Shown here one piece after another: positions 26,555 through 35,657 of a stretch of 64,000 nt of DNA. Both the position numbers and the translations under genes were made by a program. Under the pieces are notes generated by a model that made no database searches, had not been told where the DNA came from, and saw nothing but the letters and a program-made list of their open reading frames with translations. The stretch is from CAZPWF01 sp964610775 (GTDB lineage: Bacteria; Patescibacteriota; Saccharimonadia; Saccharimonadales; JACQNP01). The stretch spans positions 62,001 through 126,000 of the forward strand of contig CAZSZC010000001.1 in assembly GCA_964610775.1 (NCBI GenBank), given 5' to 3'. The stretch's first letter is position 1. The number at the start of each line of letters is the position of its first letter.

Positions 26555-27235
26555 ATGATTCTTTTTGATAGGGTAACGAAAGTATATAATCGCAGTAATA
26601 CCGCCTTAGATCGCGTTAGTTTACATGTTGAGCCCAAGGAATTTGTGATAATTATTGGTAAAAGTGGCGCCGGTAAATCGACGTTATTAAAGCTTCTCAC
26701 CAGAGAAGAGCGACCAACTAGTGGCAAAATCGTGGTTGGCGGCGTTGATTATGACAAACTAAAAGATAGAGACATACCATTACTGCGTCGAAAGATAGGT
26801 GTTGTTTTTCAGGATTTTAAACTGCTTCCTAATAAAACGGTATTTGAAAACGTGGCTTTTGCGCTCGAAATAGTTGGTTTTGGCAATAAAGAAATTAACC
26901 ACACGGTTCCGCGTGTTTTGGATATTGTTGGATTGAAGGGCAAAGAGCGTCGCATGCCAATGGAGTTGTCTGGTGGTGAGCGACAGCGTGTTGCAATAGC
27001 TCGAGCAATAGTGCGACAGCCAAAAATTCTAATTGCCGACGAACCAACAGGTAACCTTGACCCGAAACATGCATGGGATGTTATAAAGGTCCTAGAAAAG
27101 ATTAATCGTTACGGTACAACTGTTCTACTAACGACACATAATCAAGATATTGTTAATAAATTGAAGCGGCGAGTTATTACTATTAATGACGGTAAGGTCG
27201 AGAGTGATCGAGCTAATGCGGAGTATAAGCACTAA
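26555..27235 (+). CDS. ftsE: Cell division ATP-binding protein FtsE
   Basis: 226 residues. The family-typical start MILFDRVTKVY, Walker A GKSGAGKST, signature LSGGERQR, Walker B ILIADEPTGNLD. Together with FtsX it forms an ABC-like mechanotransmitter that switches on a peptidoglycan hydrolase outside the cell. The neighbouring gene order ftsE-ftsX-PcsB-like hydrolase is direct support. The stop and the ftsX start share one base (TAATG). Confidence 0.95.
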   Translation: MILFDRVTKVYNRSNTALDRVSLHVEPKEFVIIIGKSGAGKSTLLKLLTREERPTSGKIVVGGVDYDKLKDRDIPLLRRKIGVVFQDFKLLPNKTVFENVAFALEIVGFGNKEINHTVPRVLDIVGLKGKERRMPMELSGGERQRVAIARAIVRQPKILIADEPTGNLDPKHAWDVIKVLEKINRYGTTVLLTTHNQDIVNKLKRRVITINDGKVESDRANAEYKH

Positions 27236-28179
27236 TGAGACGAGGGTTAATATCTTTCAGTCGTGTTGTTAGAGCTGGTTTACAGAACTTTGCGCGCAAT
27301 TTAACGTTAGCGATTGCCGCTATGGCAGTCATGTTTATTACTCTTACTATTGTTCTGTTTTCTGTAATAGTAAACGCGACCTTTGCACATACAGTTCAGC
27401 AGATTACTGATAAAATTGATATATCTGTTTACCTGATTGACGATATTAAAGATTCGCAGCGCGAAAAATTAATAAATGACCTAAAATCCATAGATAACGT
27501 AAAAAGTATCGAGTATGTGTCGAAAGACCAAGCTCTTGAACTATATAAGAAGCAGAATGCCGACAATATCGATTTGCTGGTTGCAATATCTCAAACCGAT
27601 AATCCGCTTCCAGCTAGCTTGCAGGTTAAGCCGAAAGATCCAAATAGAATTGATGAAATAAAACAATTCCTTGAAAAACCCGAAATCAAGTCTTTACAAT
27701 CGGATGAAACCTCATATTCTGGCGATCGAAAAGAAGCTATAGATAAAATTTCAAAGGCTACAAGGTTCTTTCGTGAAGCCGGAATAGTCGGTGTTATTAT
27801 CTTCATGATGGTATCGGTTCTAATAATATTCAACACTATACGAATGGCAATATTTAACCGGCGTGATGAATTAACGATAATGCGATTATTGGGTGCCGGT
27901 ACCTGGTATATAAGAGGACCGTTTATAGTTGAGACAGTAATATACGGAATAATTGCTGGAACTTTGTCGATTGTGGCAGTCGGCTCAATGTTTGCTGTTT
28001 CATCAAACGCATTTGATGCTAGTAGTCTTGGATTACTAGATATTAAGTTTGCCAGTGATTATTTTGCAAACCATTTCGCTACAATAGTGCTGGTACAGAT
28101 AAGTATAGGTGTGATTATTGGTGCTTTTTCGTCTTTCATCGCAACCAGGCGCTATCTTAAGTTTAAGAGTTCAAAATAG
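27235..28179 (+). CDS. ftsX: Cell division protein FtsX
   Basis: 314 residues. N-terminal cytoplasmic segment, first helix (about 22-45), extracytoplasmic domain (about 50-185) that in Gram-positive bacteria binds the PcsB coiled coil, then three helices with the FtsX signature FNRRDELTIMRLLGAGTWYIRGPF. It passes the ATPase motion of FtsE to the hydrolase encoded just downstream. Confidence 0.95.
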   Translation: MRRGLISFSRVVRAGLQNFARNLTLAIAAMAVMFITLTIVLFSVIVNATFAHTVQQITDKIDISVYLIDDIKDSQREKLINDLKSIDNVKSIEYVSKDQALELYKKQNADNIDLLVAISQTDNPLPASLQVKPKDPNRIDEIKQFLEKPEIKSLQSDETSYSGDRKEAIDKISKATRFFREAGIVGVIIFMMVSVLIIFNTIRMAIFNRRDELTIMRLLGAGTWYIRGPFIVETVIYGIIAGTLSIVAVGSMFAVSSNAFDASSLGLLDIKFASDYFANHFATIVLVQISIGVIIGAFSSFIATRRYLKFKSSK

Positions 28180-28244
28180 GTAACAACATACTAAATGAAG
28201 CTAAATTGCAAAGACTTGTGTCTTATGTTAATATTAAACAGGTT

Positions 28245-29435
28245 ATGCTAAAACAAAAAGCTCAACCGGTTATAAGAAGTTTAGGCACAAACATGCTTGT
28301 TCTTGTGTTGTTGCTAGTTTTTACCGGAAGTTTCTTAATAACACCTCTTGTAAAAGCCGATAAGTTTGATGAACAAATTAAGCAATTGTCAGCTGAAAAT
28401 CAACAAAAGAAGGAGCAAGTTAACTCACTGGCCATAGAAGCTAGTAGTATTCAAGATACCATTTCTAAGTTGGAGGCACAGATAAGTGGTCTACAGGCTC
28501 AGATTACTGCTAATCAAGCCAAGAATGAAAAACTAAAATCCGAAATAGATATTGCACAAAAAGAACTGGACAAACAAAAGAAGCTTTTGGGTGAAAATAT
28601 TAAAGCTATGTATTTAGAAGGGCAGATAAGTACACTCGAAATGCTGGCATCAAGTAAAGATCTGAGCGAGTTTGTTGATAAAGAGCAATATCGTGATGCT
28701 GTGAAGAGTAAAATCAAGACTTCACTGGACAGAGTAACCGATCTAAAGACTCAGCTTAAGAATCAAAAAGAAGCTGTTGAAAAACTTTTGGCAGAACAGC
28801 AGTCACTGCGTAGTCAGGTTGCTTCACAGCGGGCTCAGCAGGAAAGGCTTTTGTCTCTAAACCAGTCACAGCAAGACAGTTTCAATCAAGATATCCAGGC
28901 TAATCAAGATAAAATCAAAGAACTAAAGCGTCAGCAGGTGCTAGAAAACGTTAAGCTTTTTGGTGGTGGTGTTCAGCCTGGTATTCCTGGGGGTGGTGGT
29001 TATCCATGGGGTAACGCTTACTGTGCGCACACGGGTCAGGTTGGTGGTGATTGTTGGAATTACGACTGGGAATTTAATGGTAGTCCTTGGGATTCATGGG
29101 GTTATGGTTTTCGTAACTGTACAAGTTGGGTTGCATATAAGTTGGCTTCCGATGGCAAAGTAGGCTTTACGTACTTAGGAAATGCAACTAACTGGCCTAG
29201 TGGAGCAGCGGCAAGAGGCATAGCTGTTTCATATGGTTCTGGTGCTAGGCCCGGTGATGCAGCTGTTAGGCAAAGTGGATATTACGGACATGTAATGTAT
29301 GTGGAGGCTGTGACTGGTGACGGCCAGGTAATTGTCAGTGACTACAACCGTATGGGCGATGGTTTATATCGTGGTCCAGATGGTGGTAGTGCGGCAGTGC
29401 TGAGTCAATCTGGTTTGGCTTTCATCCATTTCTAA
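28245..29435 (+). CDS. PcsB-like secreted peptidoglycan hydrolase (coiled coil plus CHAP)
   Basis: 396 residues from ATG 28245. Signal peptide (hydrophobic core about 17-36, cleavage near VKA-DKF), long coiled coil (about 40-235), Gly/Pro linker, and C-terminal CHAP domain with catalytic Cys in FRNCTSW and His in YYGHVMY. This is the PcsB/CwlO layout in which FtsEX acts on the coiled coil to free the hydrolase that separates daughter cells. A TTG at 28206 in the same frame would add 13 residues before the signal peptide; I prefer 28245. Confidence 0.88.
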   Translation: MLKQKAQPVIRSLGTNMLVLVLLLVFTGSFLITPLVKADKFDEQIKQLSAENQQKKEQVNSLAIEASSIQDTISKLEAQISGLQAQITANQAKNEKLKSEIDIAQKELDKQKKLLGENIKAMYLEGQISTLEMLASSKDLSEFVDKEQYRDAVKSKIKTSLDRVTDLKTQLKNQKEAVEKLLAEQQSLRSQVASQRAQQERLLSLNQSQQDSFNQDIQANQDKIKELKRQQVLENVKLFGGGVQPGIPGGGGYPWGNAYCAHTGQVGGDCWNYDWEFNGSPWDSWGYGFRNCTSWVAYKLASDGKVGFTYLGNATNWPSGAAARGIAVSYGSGARPGDAAVRQSGYYGHVMYVEAVTGDGQVIVSDYNRMGDGLYRGPDGGSAAVLSQSGLAFIHF

Positions 29436-29499
29436 GTTTTCTGTCGTAGCATAGATGTGAATGTGTAATAATAAACTGGTCAAAACATAGGAGGAATTA

Positions 29500-30726
29500 G
29501 TGTATAAAGAGGTAGTGTCCGATAAACCAAAGCGTCCGAAATGGCTTAAAACATTATTAATTACACTTGGAGTGGCTGGAGTTTTTCTGCTTGGGCTGTA
29601 TATTGGAAATGGCAACATAGCATTTGGATCGATTAATCTTAAGAAAAATAACCAAAATACTTCTAAGTTACCGGCAAATCTTAATTACACTTCAGTTGAA
29701 CAGTTATATGATGCACTAAAGTTGAGCTACGATGGTGAACTAGACCAAGCGAAGCTAGTTGACGGTATGAAGAAAGGACTGGTTGAGGCAGCTGGCGACC
29801 AGTACACGGAATATCTTAATGAAAAAGAATCAAAAGATTTCAACGACAGTCTTAATGGTACATTTAGTGGCATTGGTGCGGAATTAAGTAAGGACAACGA
29901 TGCGATTGTAATAATTGCACCTATTTCTGGTTATCCTGCAGATAAGGCAGGGCTAAAGGCGAAAGATGTAATAGTTAAAATTAATGATGAAAATGCTACA
30001 AATATGTCAGTTTCTGACGCAGTTAAAAAAATACGTGGGCCAGAAGGAACTAGTGTAAAACTTAAAATTATACGTGGTGGCACTGAGGAAAAAGAGTTTA
30101 CAATTAACAGAGAAAAAATAACTATTCCTAGTGTTGAATCAAGTATCGATAGTAACAATATTGGCTACATAAAAATAAGTCGCTTTGCTGAAGATACTAG
30201 TGCATTGACCGAAAAAGCAGCCCAAGACTTCAAAGCCAAAAACGTTAAGGGTATCGTAGTCGATTTGCGCAATGATCCGGGTGGACTACTAGATGCTGCC
30301 GTTGATGTTTCAAGTCTTTGGCTGGACAAGAATGCGCTAATACTACAAGAAAAGCGTGGTGATCAAGTAGTTAAAACTTACAAAGCCAAAGGTGGCCAAG
30401 TTCTAAAGGGAATTCCAACCGTTATTTTGATAAACGAAGGTAGTGCCAGTGCCAGCGAAATTACTGCGGGGGCCTTAAGGGACAACAAAGTGGCTACTTT
30501 AATGGGTGTAAAATCGTTTGGTAAGGGCAGTGTGCAGCAATTGGCTGACTTGCGTGGCGGCGGCGTTCTGAAGGTAACGGTCGCAAAATGGTATACACCG
30601 GCAGGTAAGAATATCAATAAGGAAGGCATTGAACCAGACACAAAGGTTGAATTGACTGAAGACAACGCGAAAAACAAGCAAGACCCCCAAAAAGACGCCG
30701 CCATTGAATATATAAACAAGAATTAG
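29500..30726 (+). CDS. S41 carboxy-terminal processing protease (Ctp)
   Basis: 408 residues. One N-terminal membrane anchor (about 15-38), PDZ domain (about 110-205, SGIGAELSKDN to IIRGGTEEKEF), then the S41 core with the Ser of GSASASE and the general-base Lys of SFGKGSVQ. It cuts C-termini of secreted proteins. In other bacteria Ctp enzymes control peptidoglycan hydrolases, so its position after a PcsB-like hydrolase suggests a regulatory link (inference). GTG start with a strong AGGAGG SD. Confidence 0.92.
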   Translation: MYKEVVSDKPKRPKWLKTLLITLGVAGVFLLGLYIGNGNIAFGSINLKKNNQNTSKLPANLNYTSVEQLYDALKLSYDGELDQAKLVDGMKKGLVEAAGDQYTEYLNEKESKDFNDSLNGTFSGIGAELSKDNDAIVIIAPISGYPADKAGLKAKDVIVKINDENATNMSVSDAVKKIRGPEGTSVKLKIIRGGTEEKEFTINREKITIPSVESSIDSNNIGYIKISRFAEDTSALTEKAAQDFKAKNVKGIVVDLRNDPGGLLDAAVDVSSLWLDKNALILQEKRGDQVVKTYKAKGGQVLKGIPTVILINEGSASASEITAGALRDNKVATLMGVKSFGKGSVQQLADLRGGGVLKVTVAKWYTPAGKNINKEGIEPDTKVELTEDNAKNKQDPQKDAAIEYINKN

Positions 30727-30737
30727 TAACTCGATGT

Positions 30738-30743
30738 TATAAT
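30738..30743 (+). promoter_or_regulatory. -10 box of the HExxH gene (leaderless)
   Basis: TATAAT ends 7 nt before ATG 30750, placing the predicted +1 on the start codon. Confidence 0.55.
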
Positions 30744-30749
30744 TGCTTT

Positions 30750-31379
30750 ATGTCAAAATATCCCGAAATTCGAATTAAAGATGCCTGGCTTTTACGAGAA
30801 AATGCCTCTAAACATTTGCATGAACTGTGGGGTAAAGATACGCAATTAGCTGACGATGCCTGGATGGAGAATCGCGTTAAACAGTATCAGAAAGCTTGGC
30901 AGACATACGAAAAAAAGATACTAAATGGCATGTGTGATTTGCTCGGGTTATCTTTTCGTCAAAATGTTATTGATGTATACATAGCACCTTGGTTCGGGGC
31001 ATTTAGTGATCCATTAGTTATAGGAGTTATGCGCGAACCTGATCAATTTGTCGATACGCTCACTCACGAACTTATACATCGTCTTTTGACTGATAATAGT
31101 AGTATTCCATATGAGACAAAATTATTTCCAAATTGGCAAAAACTTTTTGGCAAGAATCATTCATTTACGACTATCGTCCATATACCGGTACATGCAGTAC
31201 ATAAAGCAATATATTTAGATATACTAAATGAACCCGAAAGACTAGAACGCGATAAAAAAAGTGACATTCAACACAATGCAAAAGACTATATTGCGTCATG
31301 GCAGTATGTAGATAGCAATGATTACCAAATAATTATTGAAAAATTGAGAAACAGTTATAAACATCTAGCAGATAAGTAA
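30750..31379 (+). CDS. Putative metalloprotease with HExxH motif
   Basis: 209 residues, no signal peptide. A zincin-type HELIH occurs at residues 106-110, followed by TIVHIPVHAVH, which may supply further ligands. The fold around it (VIDVYIAPWFGAFSDP, then the motif) is reminiscent of minimal gluzincins, but I do not recognise a named family. It is expressed from its own leaderless promoter. Function unknown. Confidence 0.65.
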   Translation: MSKYPEIRIKDAWLLRENASKHLHELWGKDTQLADDAWMENRVKQYQKAWQTYEKKILNGMCDLLGLSFRQNVIDVYIAPWFGAFSDPLVIGVMREPDQFVDTLTHELIHRLLTDNSSIPYETKLFPNWQKLFGKNHSFTTIVHIPVHAVHKAIYLDILNEPERLERDKKSDIQHNAKDYIASWQYVDSNDYQIIIEKLRNSYKHLADK

Positions 31380-31469
31380 CACTCTAGACCCTGGGAATTC
31401 CTGACGAAACAGACCAATGTAGCTTGTCGTGCAGATGTTTATGCTGAAATGTAGTTAAAAACTGTTTTC

Positions 31470-31486
31470 AAGAACGAAGTTCTTGT
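31470..31486 (+). repeat. Inverted repeat upstream of pyrG
   Basis: CAAGAAC-GAA-GTTCTTG, a perfect 7-bp stem with a three-base loop, about 37 nt before the pyrG start. It could be an operator or an RNA hairpin; no U-tract follows, so it is not a terminator. The rest of 31380-31522 shows nothing recognisable. Confidence 0.4.
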
Positions 31487-31522
31487 GGTAGTATCTCTTG
31501 GTAATGAGGGAGCTAACACGAG

Positions 31523-33133
31523 GTGGCAAAGCCGACTAAGTATGTATTTGTAACGGGTGGTGTACTTTCTGGATTAGGAAAGGGTATCACTGCCGCCTCA
31601 ATCGGAAATCTCCTCAAAGCTCGTGGCCTAAAAGTAAACATCCAAAAGTGCGATCCATATCTTAACGTTGACGCAGGGTTACTAAACCCGGCTGAGCATG
31701 GTGAGTGTTTTGTGACTCATGATGGCGCAGAGACAGATTTAGACCTTGGACACTATGAACGATTTCTTGACCAAGAATTAACCAGAGGTAGCTCTTTAAT
31801 GAGTGGTCGAGTACTGTTGAATGTTATTCAGGACGAGCGATTTGGCAGATACGAGGGCAAAACAGTACAATTTATTCCGCATGTGACCAAAGCTATTCAA
31901 GAGGAGATCCTTAAAGTTTCTAAGGGATTTGATGTTCATATTGTTGAAATCGGTGGAACAGTTGGCGACTATGAGGGTTTAAGTTTTATTGAAGCTATAC
32001 GTGAACTTGGGTTTCGAGTTGGGCGCGAGAATTGCGTATTTGTACATGTAGTTTATGTTCCATATCTTGGTGCAAGTAACGAGTTCAAGACCAAGCCAGC
32101 CCAAAATGCCGTGCGTGAACTCAGGGGTCTTGGCATAGTGCCTGATGTACTGGTTGTACGAAGTGAAGAAACAGCTCCTAAATCGGCGATCAATAAGCTA
32201 AGCATGTTTTCGGGAGTAGCACCCGAGGCCATATCTTTACTGCCTAACGCATCATCAATTTATGAGGTGCCGCTTACACTAGAGGATGCTGGAATAGCGG
32301 GAGTTATTGCTAATAAACTTGATCTAAAGATGCATAAAGCCAACTTGAAAGAGTGGCGCGCTGTGGTGAAGCGAGCCGTAAATAATAATCCAAAGCATAA
32401 ACTAACAATTGGTGTTGTAGCTAAATACATGGATAACACCGATACTTACATGTCGGTCTTTGAGGCATTAAAGTCGGCAGCAATGTGGAACGATACGAAA
32501 CTCGAGATTAAGTGGATTGATGCTGAAAAAATTAAGAAAGATAAAGATATAGGCAAAGAGGCCAAGAACATTGATGGTTTAGTGGTACCTGGTGGTTTTG
32601 GTACCCGTGGTCTCGAAGGTAAAATTGCAAGTGCGCAATACGCCCTTAAAGAGTCAGTACCTTACTTAGGTCTTTGTTTAGGGATGCAGATGGCCGTGAT
32701 CGCAGCTGCTAGGAATTATGGCATTAAAAAAGCTACTTCCATAGAGCTAGATCCAAAGAGTGATGAAAAGGTTATAGACGTCATGGAAGGTCAAGAAGGA
32801 AAACAAAACACTGGGGGCACCATGAGGCTTGGTGATTATCCATGCAAAATTGCTAAGGACAGCAGGGTTGCTAAAATGTACGGAACAACCAGTATAACAG
32901 AGCGTCATCGTCATCGATGTGAGGCTAATAATAAGTATCGTGATGAGTACGAGTCATGGGGAATACGTGCAGTCGGTACATCTCCTAATGGTAGTTTAGT
33001 AGAAATAATAGAAGCAATTGATCATCCATTTTTTGTTGCAAGCCAATTTCACCCAGAGTTCAAATCTCGCCCAAATAGACCACACCCAATGTTCGATGGG
33101 TTTATAAAAGCCATCTTGCAAAATACTAAGTAA
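31523..33133 (+). CDS. pyrG: CTP synthase
   Basis: 536 residues. N-terminal amidoligase domain starts KYVFVTGGVLSGLGKGI; C-terminal class I glutamine amidotransferase has the nucleophile elbow LGLCLGMQ and the catalytic HPE in SQFHPEFKSRP. Converts UTP to CTP with glutamine. GTG start; a GAGGGAG lies 11 bases upstream and a GAGG abuts the start. The leader holds a hairpin (31470-31486); pyrG leaders in Gram-positive bacteria control attenuation, but the reiterative GGGC start used there is not visible. Confidence 0.95.
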   Translation: MAKPTKYVFVTGGVLSGLGKGITAASIGNLLKARGLKVNIQKCDPYLNVDAGLLNPAEHGECFVTHDGAETDLDLGHYERFLDQELTRGSSLMSGRVLLNVIQDERFGRYEGKTVQFIPHVTKAIQEEILKVSKGFDVHIVEIGGTVGDYEGLSFIEAIRELGFRVGRENCVFVHVVYVPYLGASNEFKTKPAQNAVRELRGLGIVPDVLVVRSEETAPKSAINKLSMFSGVAPEAISLLPNASSIYEVPLTLEDAGIAGVIANKLDLKMHKANLKEWRAVVKRAVNNNPKHKLTIGVVAKYMDNTDTYMSVFEALKSAAMWNDTKLEIKWIDAEKIKKDKDIGKEAKNIDGLVVPGGFGTRGLEGKIASAQYALKESVPYLGLCLGMQMAVIAAARNYGIKKATSIELDPKSDEKVIDVMEGQEGKQNTGGTMRLGDYPCKIAKDSRVAKMYGTTSITERHRHRCEANNKYRDEYESWGIRAVGTSPNGSLVEIIEAIDHPFFVASQFHPEFKSRPNRPHPMFDGFIKAILQNTK

Positions 33134-33151
33134 TCTGATAGCATAAGCGTC

Positions 33152-33535
33152 ATGGATGCACAAAATCAAAAAAAGGTTTTATTAGTAGAAGACGATGATG
33201 CGCTAGCTAGTGTTTATCAGACTAGATTGCAAGCAGAGGGTTTCGATGTACAGCGCGTTCCAAATGGCGAAGACGCATTGGCAAAGACGCTTGAATACAA
33301 GCCAGATTTAATGTTACTCGATGTCATGATGCCTAAGGTCAGTGGCTTTGATGTTTTAGATATTCTTCGAAATACACCCGAAACAGCTAATCTCAAAGTT
33401 ATTATGCTAACAGCCCTAAGTCAGGACGCTGATAAAGAACGTGCCGAGAGTCTTGGCGTTGACGACTATCTAGTAAAATCACAAGTAGTTATTGCCGATG
33501 TTGTCGAAAAGATCAAGCAACATCTAGGTGTCTAG
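33152..33535 (+). CDS. Single-domain response regulator (CheY-like)
   Basis: 127 residues, receiver domain only. Acidic pocket EDDD (13-16), phospho-acceptor Asp57 in LLDVMMPK, the switch Thr in MLTAL and Lys in YLVKS are all intact. No output domain, so it must act by protein contact. No cognate kinase is adjacent; the only kinase-like gene in the window (42056) is degenerate. A weak -10 (TAGCAT, 33139-33144) lies 8 nt before the ATG. Confidence 0.88.
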   Translation: MDAQNQKKVLLVEDDDALASVYQTRLQAEGFDVQRVPNGEDALAKTLEYKPDLMLLDVMMPKVSGFDVLDILRNTPETANLKVIMLTALSQDADKERAESLGVDDYLVKSQVVIADVVEKIKQHLGV

Positions 33536-33590
33536 TACCGAGTCCATTGTATTGAAATAACGAACTGTAGCATAGTACTATAGAGCGATA

Positions 33591-34082
33591 ATGTTTTCGT
33601 ATGAACTAGAATTTGACAAGGGCTTAAGTGAAAGTCATGAATTTATAGAAACTTACTTGCATGCTTCAAGCGGCTTAGAGACTTTCTTGGCAGACAAACA
33701 TGATTATGTGTATTCTATTGCTTTTCCTGGCCAGCCTTTTGGCCTAGAGATAGTTTCAGAATTACGCAATAACTATAGAGGTGGCGAAGTATCAATAATG
33801 CAAATTCCCGATGATCCAAATCATAGGGTGATTTATTGGGCTGGAGCTTGGCTAATTACTGATGATAAAGGGAAGCCAAAAGAGGATGTTATTTTTTATG
33901 CAGTGGAGCATTACAATATCGAACAAAACGAATGGCATGAGGATACGAAAGTAGAGCTCGATAGAGCTTATATAATCACGAAAGAGCCAGAAAATATAGT
34001 AATAAAACCCCCTAAAGAATTACCGATAGCAAAAACTAGACTCCAAAAACTAGCCAGAAAATTAATCGTAAACAGAACATAG
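33591..34082 (+). CDS. Hypothetical protein
   Basis: 163 residues, soluble, with a basic C-terminal tail (KTRLQKLARKLIVN). No motif recognised. A possible -10 (TACTAT, 33577-33582) ends 9 nt before the ATG. Its neighbours (a receiver and lineage-specific proteins) give no function. Confidence 0.6.
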   Translation: MFSYELEFDKGLSESHEFIETYLHASSGLETFLADKHDYVYSIAFPGQPFGLEIVSELRNNYRGGEVSIMQIPDDPNHRVIYWAGAWLITDDKGKPKEDVIFYAVEHYNIEQNEWHEDTKVELDRAYIITKEPENIVIKPPKELPIAKTRLQKLARKLIVNRT

Positions 34083-34109
34083 TAGCTAACTATTTAACTA
34101 TAACAACAT

Positions 34110-34138
34110 TGACTAAATAGCGAAAAACTGCTATACTC
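34110..34138 (+). promoter_or_regulatory. Promoter of the tandem VRR-module genes
   Basis: TTGACT (34110-34115), 17-bp spacer, TATACT (34133-34138). The leader of about 18 nt is A-rich (AAAAACAAAAAA directly before the ATG) and lacks an SD. Confidence 0.75.
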
Positions 34139-34162
34139 TTAGTGTAAAGTAAAAACAAAAAA

Positions 34163-35653
34163 ATGAGCGAAATCCCAGGACCATCACCAGAACAAATGAA
34201 TGTTGAAGCCTCTTTACCGCCAAAGACTGAGGTTTCGGGTTTTGATGCACCAGCAGAAGCTCTGGGTCTACAAAATATGAATTTTACAGTTCGTCGAAAT
34301 GTTTATGATGGCAATGGTAATAAACAGGACGGCTTTACTGAAGAAACTGGCTGGTTTGTGCAAAGTACACATGAAATCCAAGACGAGGAGGGCAACCCGA
34401 TTATGGTTGCTCGTATTCGAAAAAATGCTCCTGATCCTGGACAGACGCAGCCCGGTACGCCATATAAGGATATCTTGGCTTCCGAGCTTCAATCTTGGCA
34501 ACATAATGAAGATGAGGCAGATATTGAAACAGTACCTAGACAAGAGCTCAATAGGTTAAAGAGCACAATGGGTGCCGGGCGCCAGGATATTGAAGATTCT
34601 AGCTCAGTAGAAGAGGCTAAAAAGTACTGGTACAGCCCAGAAGAAGCTGCAGCGATTGATAAATCAAAGTACTCGCAACACAATGAATCACAAGATCCAG
34701 CTGAACAGTGGTGGAATCAAGAACAGGCACAAGAGTCCAAAGAATTAGAAGCAAATCCAGAGATATCCAATGAGGTAGCTGAAGAAGTCGGCGAAGTAGC
34801 AGTTCCACAAGTGGTAGATTCATCATTTATAGATGGTGATCCACGTTTGGGTGGCGCTGGAGAACGAATAACCACTGGTACTAGTATAGAATCTGCTAAG
34901 CCGAATAGCCAAGATGCCCTAGGCAATGCACAAGAGAAACAAACAACAAAGTTAAATCCTGATGAGGTAATTGAAGGCGACCCACGAAGCGCTGCGGTAG
35001 CTGAGATAAATTCTGATTCAATATCCGAAGCAAGGGCTAAAGTTCAAGAAGTGTTTAAAAAGTCGGATCATGAAGCATCTGAAGTAAATAGTGGTACAGA
35101 AACCGAAAACTCAACAAAAGAAGATCTCAAATTGAACCATAAGCAACTGGATATGCTTCAAAGTATTACTCAAGATATTCAGCGTATGTCTGAAAATGGT
35201 GCACCACAATCAGAGCTGGACTATCAAGTTGGCGGTATGGTCAACTCTGTATTGATACAGACTAAAAGACTTGCCGAAGAAGGAAAGCCCGAGCCTGGCC
35301 TAGAATTGGCGGTGTTGTCTTTAGAGTTTGGTGCAGCGAGTCATTCTGATAGAGCCTTTAACGAGATAGCAAAAACTTTAGGAAAAGATGAGCGACGTAT
35401 GTTTGGTATGTTTGCAAATCAGTTGGATGGTTTGAAAAGGCAGGGTATTAAGGATCCAGCAGAAGTTACATATCATTTACAGAAACAGATTAGGAACGCA
35501 TTAGATGCTGTAGAAAAAGAAAGTAGCGAATTTGATAAGGATAAGATGAGAATGGTAATTATGGGTACTGCACTTGGCGCAGCTGTTGAATTTAAACACA
35601 AACAAGCTATTTTTGCGGAGCTTGAAAGCACATTCTCTAAACAAGGCCATTAA
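34163..35653 (+). CDS. Lineage-specific protein with N-terminal VRR module
   Basis: 496 residues, very acidic. An N-terminal module (about 33-115) with landmarks LGLQNMNFTVRR, GWFVQSTHEI and LQSWQ is shared with the next gene. A disordered Glu/Ser-rich middle (about 130-320) follows, then a helical C-terminal domain (about 320-490). No signal peptide or membrane helix. The next gene follows after four bases, so they form an operon from the promoter at 34110. Function unknown; the shared module suggests a common ligand or location. Confidence 0.72.
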   Translation: MSEIPGPSPEQMNVEASLPPKTEVSGFDAPAEALGLQNMNFTVRRNVYDGNGNKQDGFTEETGWFVQSTHEIQDEEGNPIMVARIRKNAPDPGQTQPGTPYKDILASELQSWQHNEDEADIETVPRQELNRLKSTMGAGRQDIEDSSSVEEAKKYWYSPEEAAAIDKSKYSQHNESQDPAEQWWNQEQAQESKELEANPEISNEVAEEVGEVAVPQVVDSSFIDGDPRLGGAGERITTGTSIESAKPNSQDALGNAQEKQTTKLNPDEVIEGDPRSAAVAEINSDSISEARAKVQEVFKKSDHEASEVNSGTETENSTKEDLKLNHKQLDMLQSITQDIQRMSENGAPQSELDYQVGGMVNSVLIQTKRLAEEGKPEPGLELAVLSLEFGAASHSDRAFNEIAKTLGKDERRMFGMFANQLDGLKRQGIKDPAEVTYHLQKQIRNALDAVEKESSEFDKDKMRMVIMGTALGAAVEFKHKQAIFAELESTFSKQGH

Positions 35654-35657
35654 TATT

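Noticed and set aside
31380..31522. tRNA or other stable RNA gene between 31380 and pyrG
   Set aside because: No cloverleaf, no GTTCRANYC box and no CCA end could be found here or in the other larger gaps (7856-7939, 44957-45010, 55613-55831, 56192-56503).
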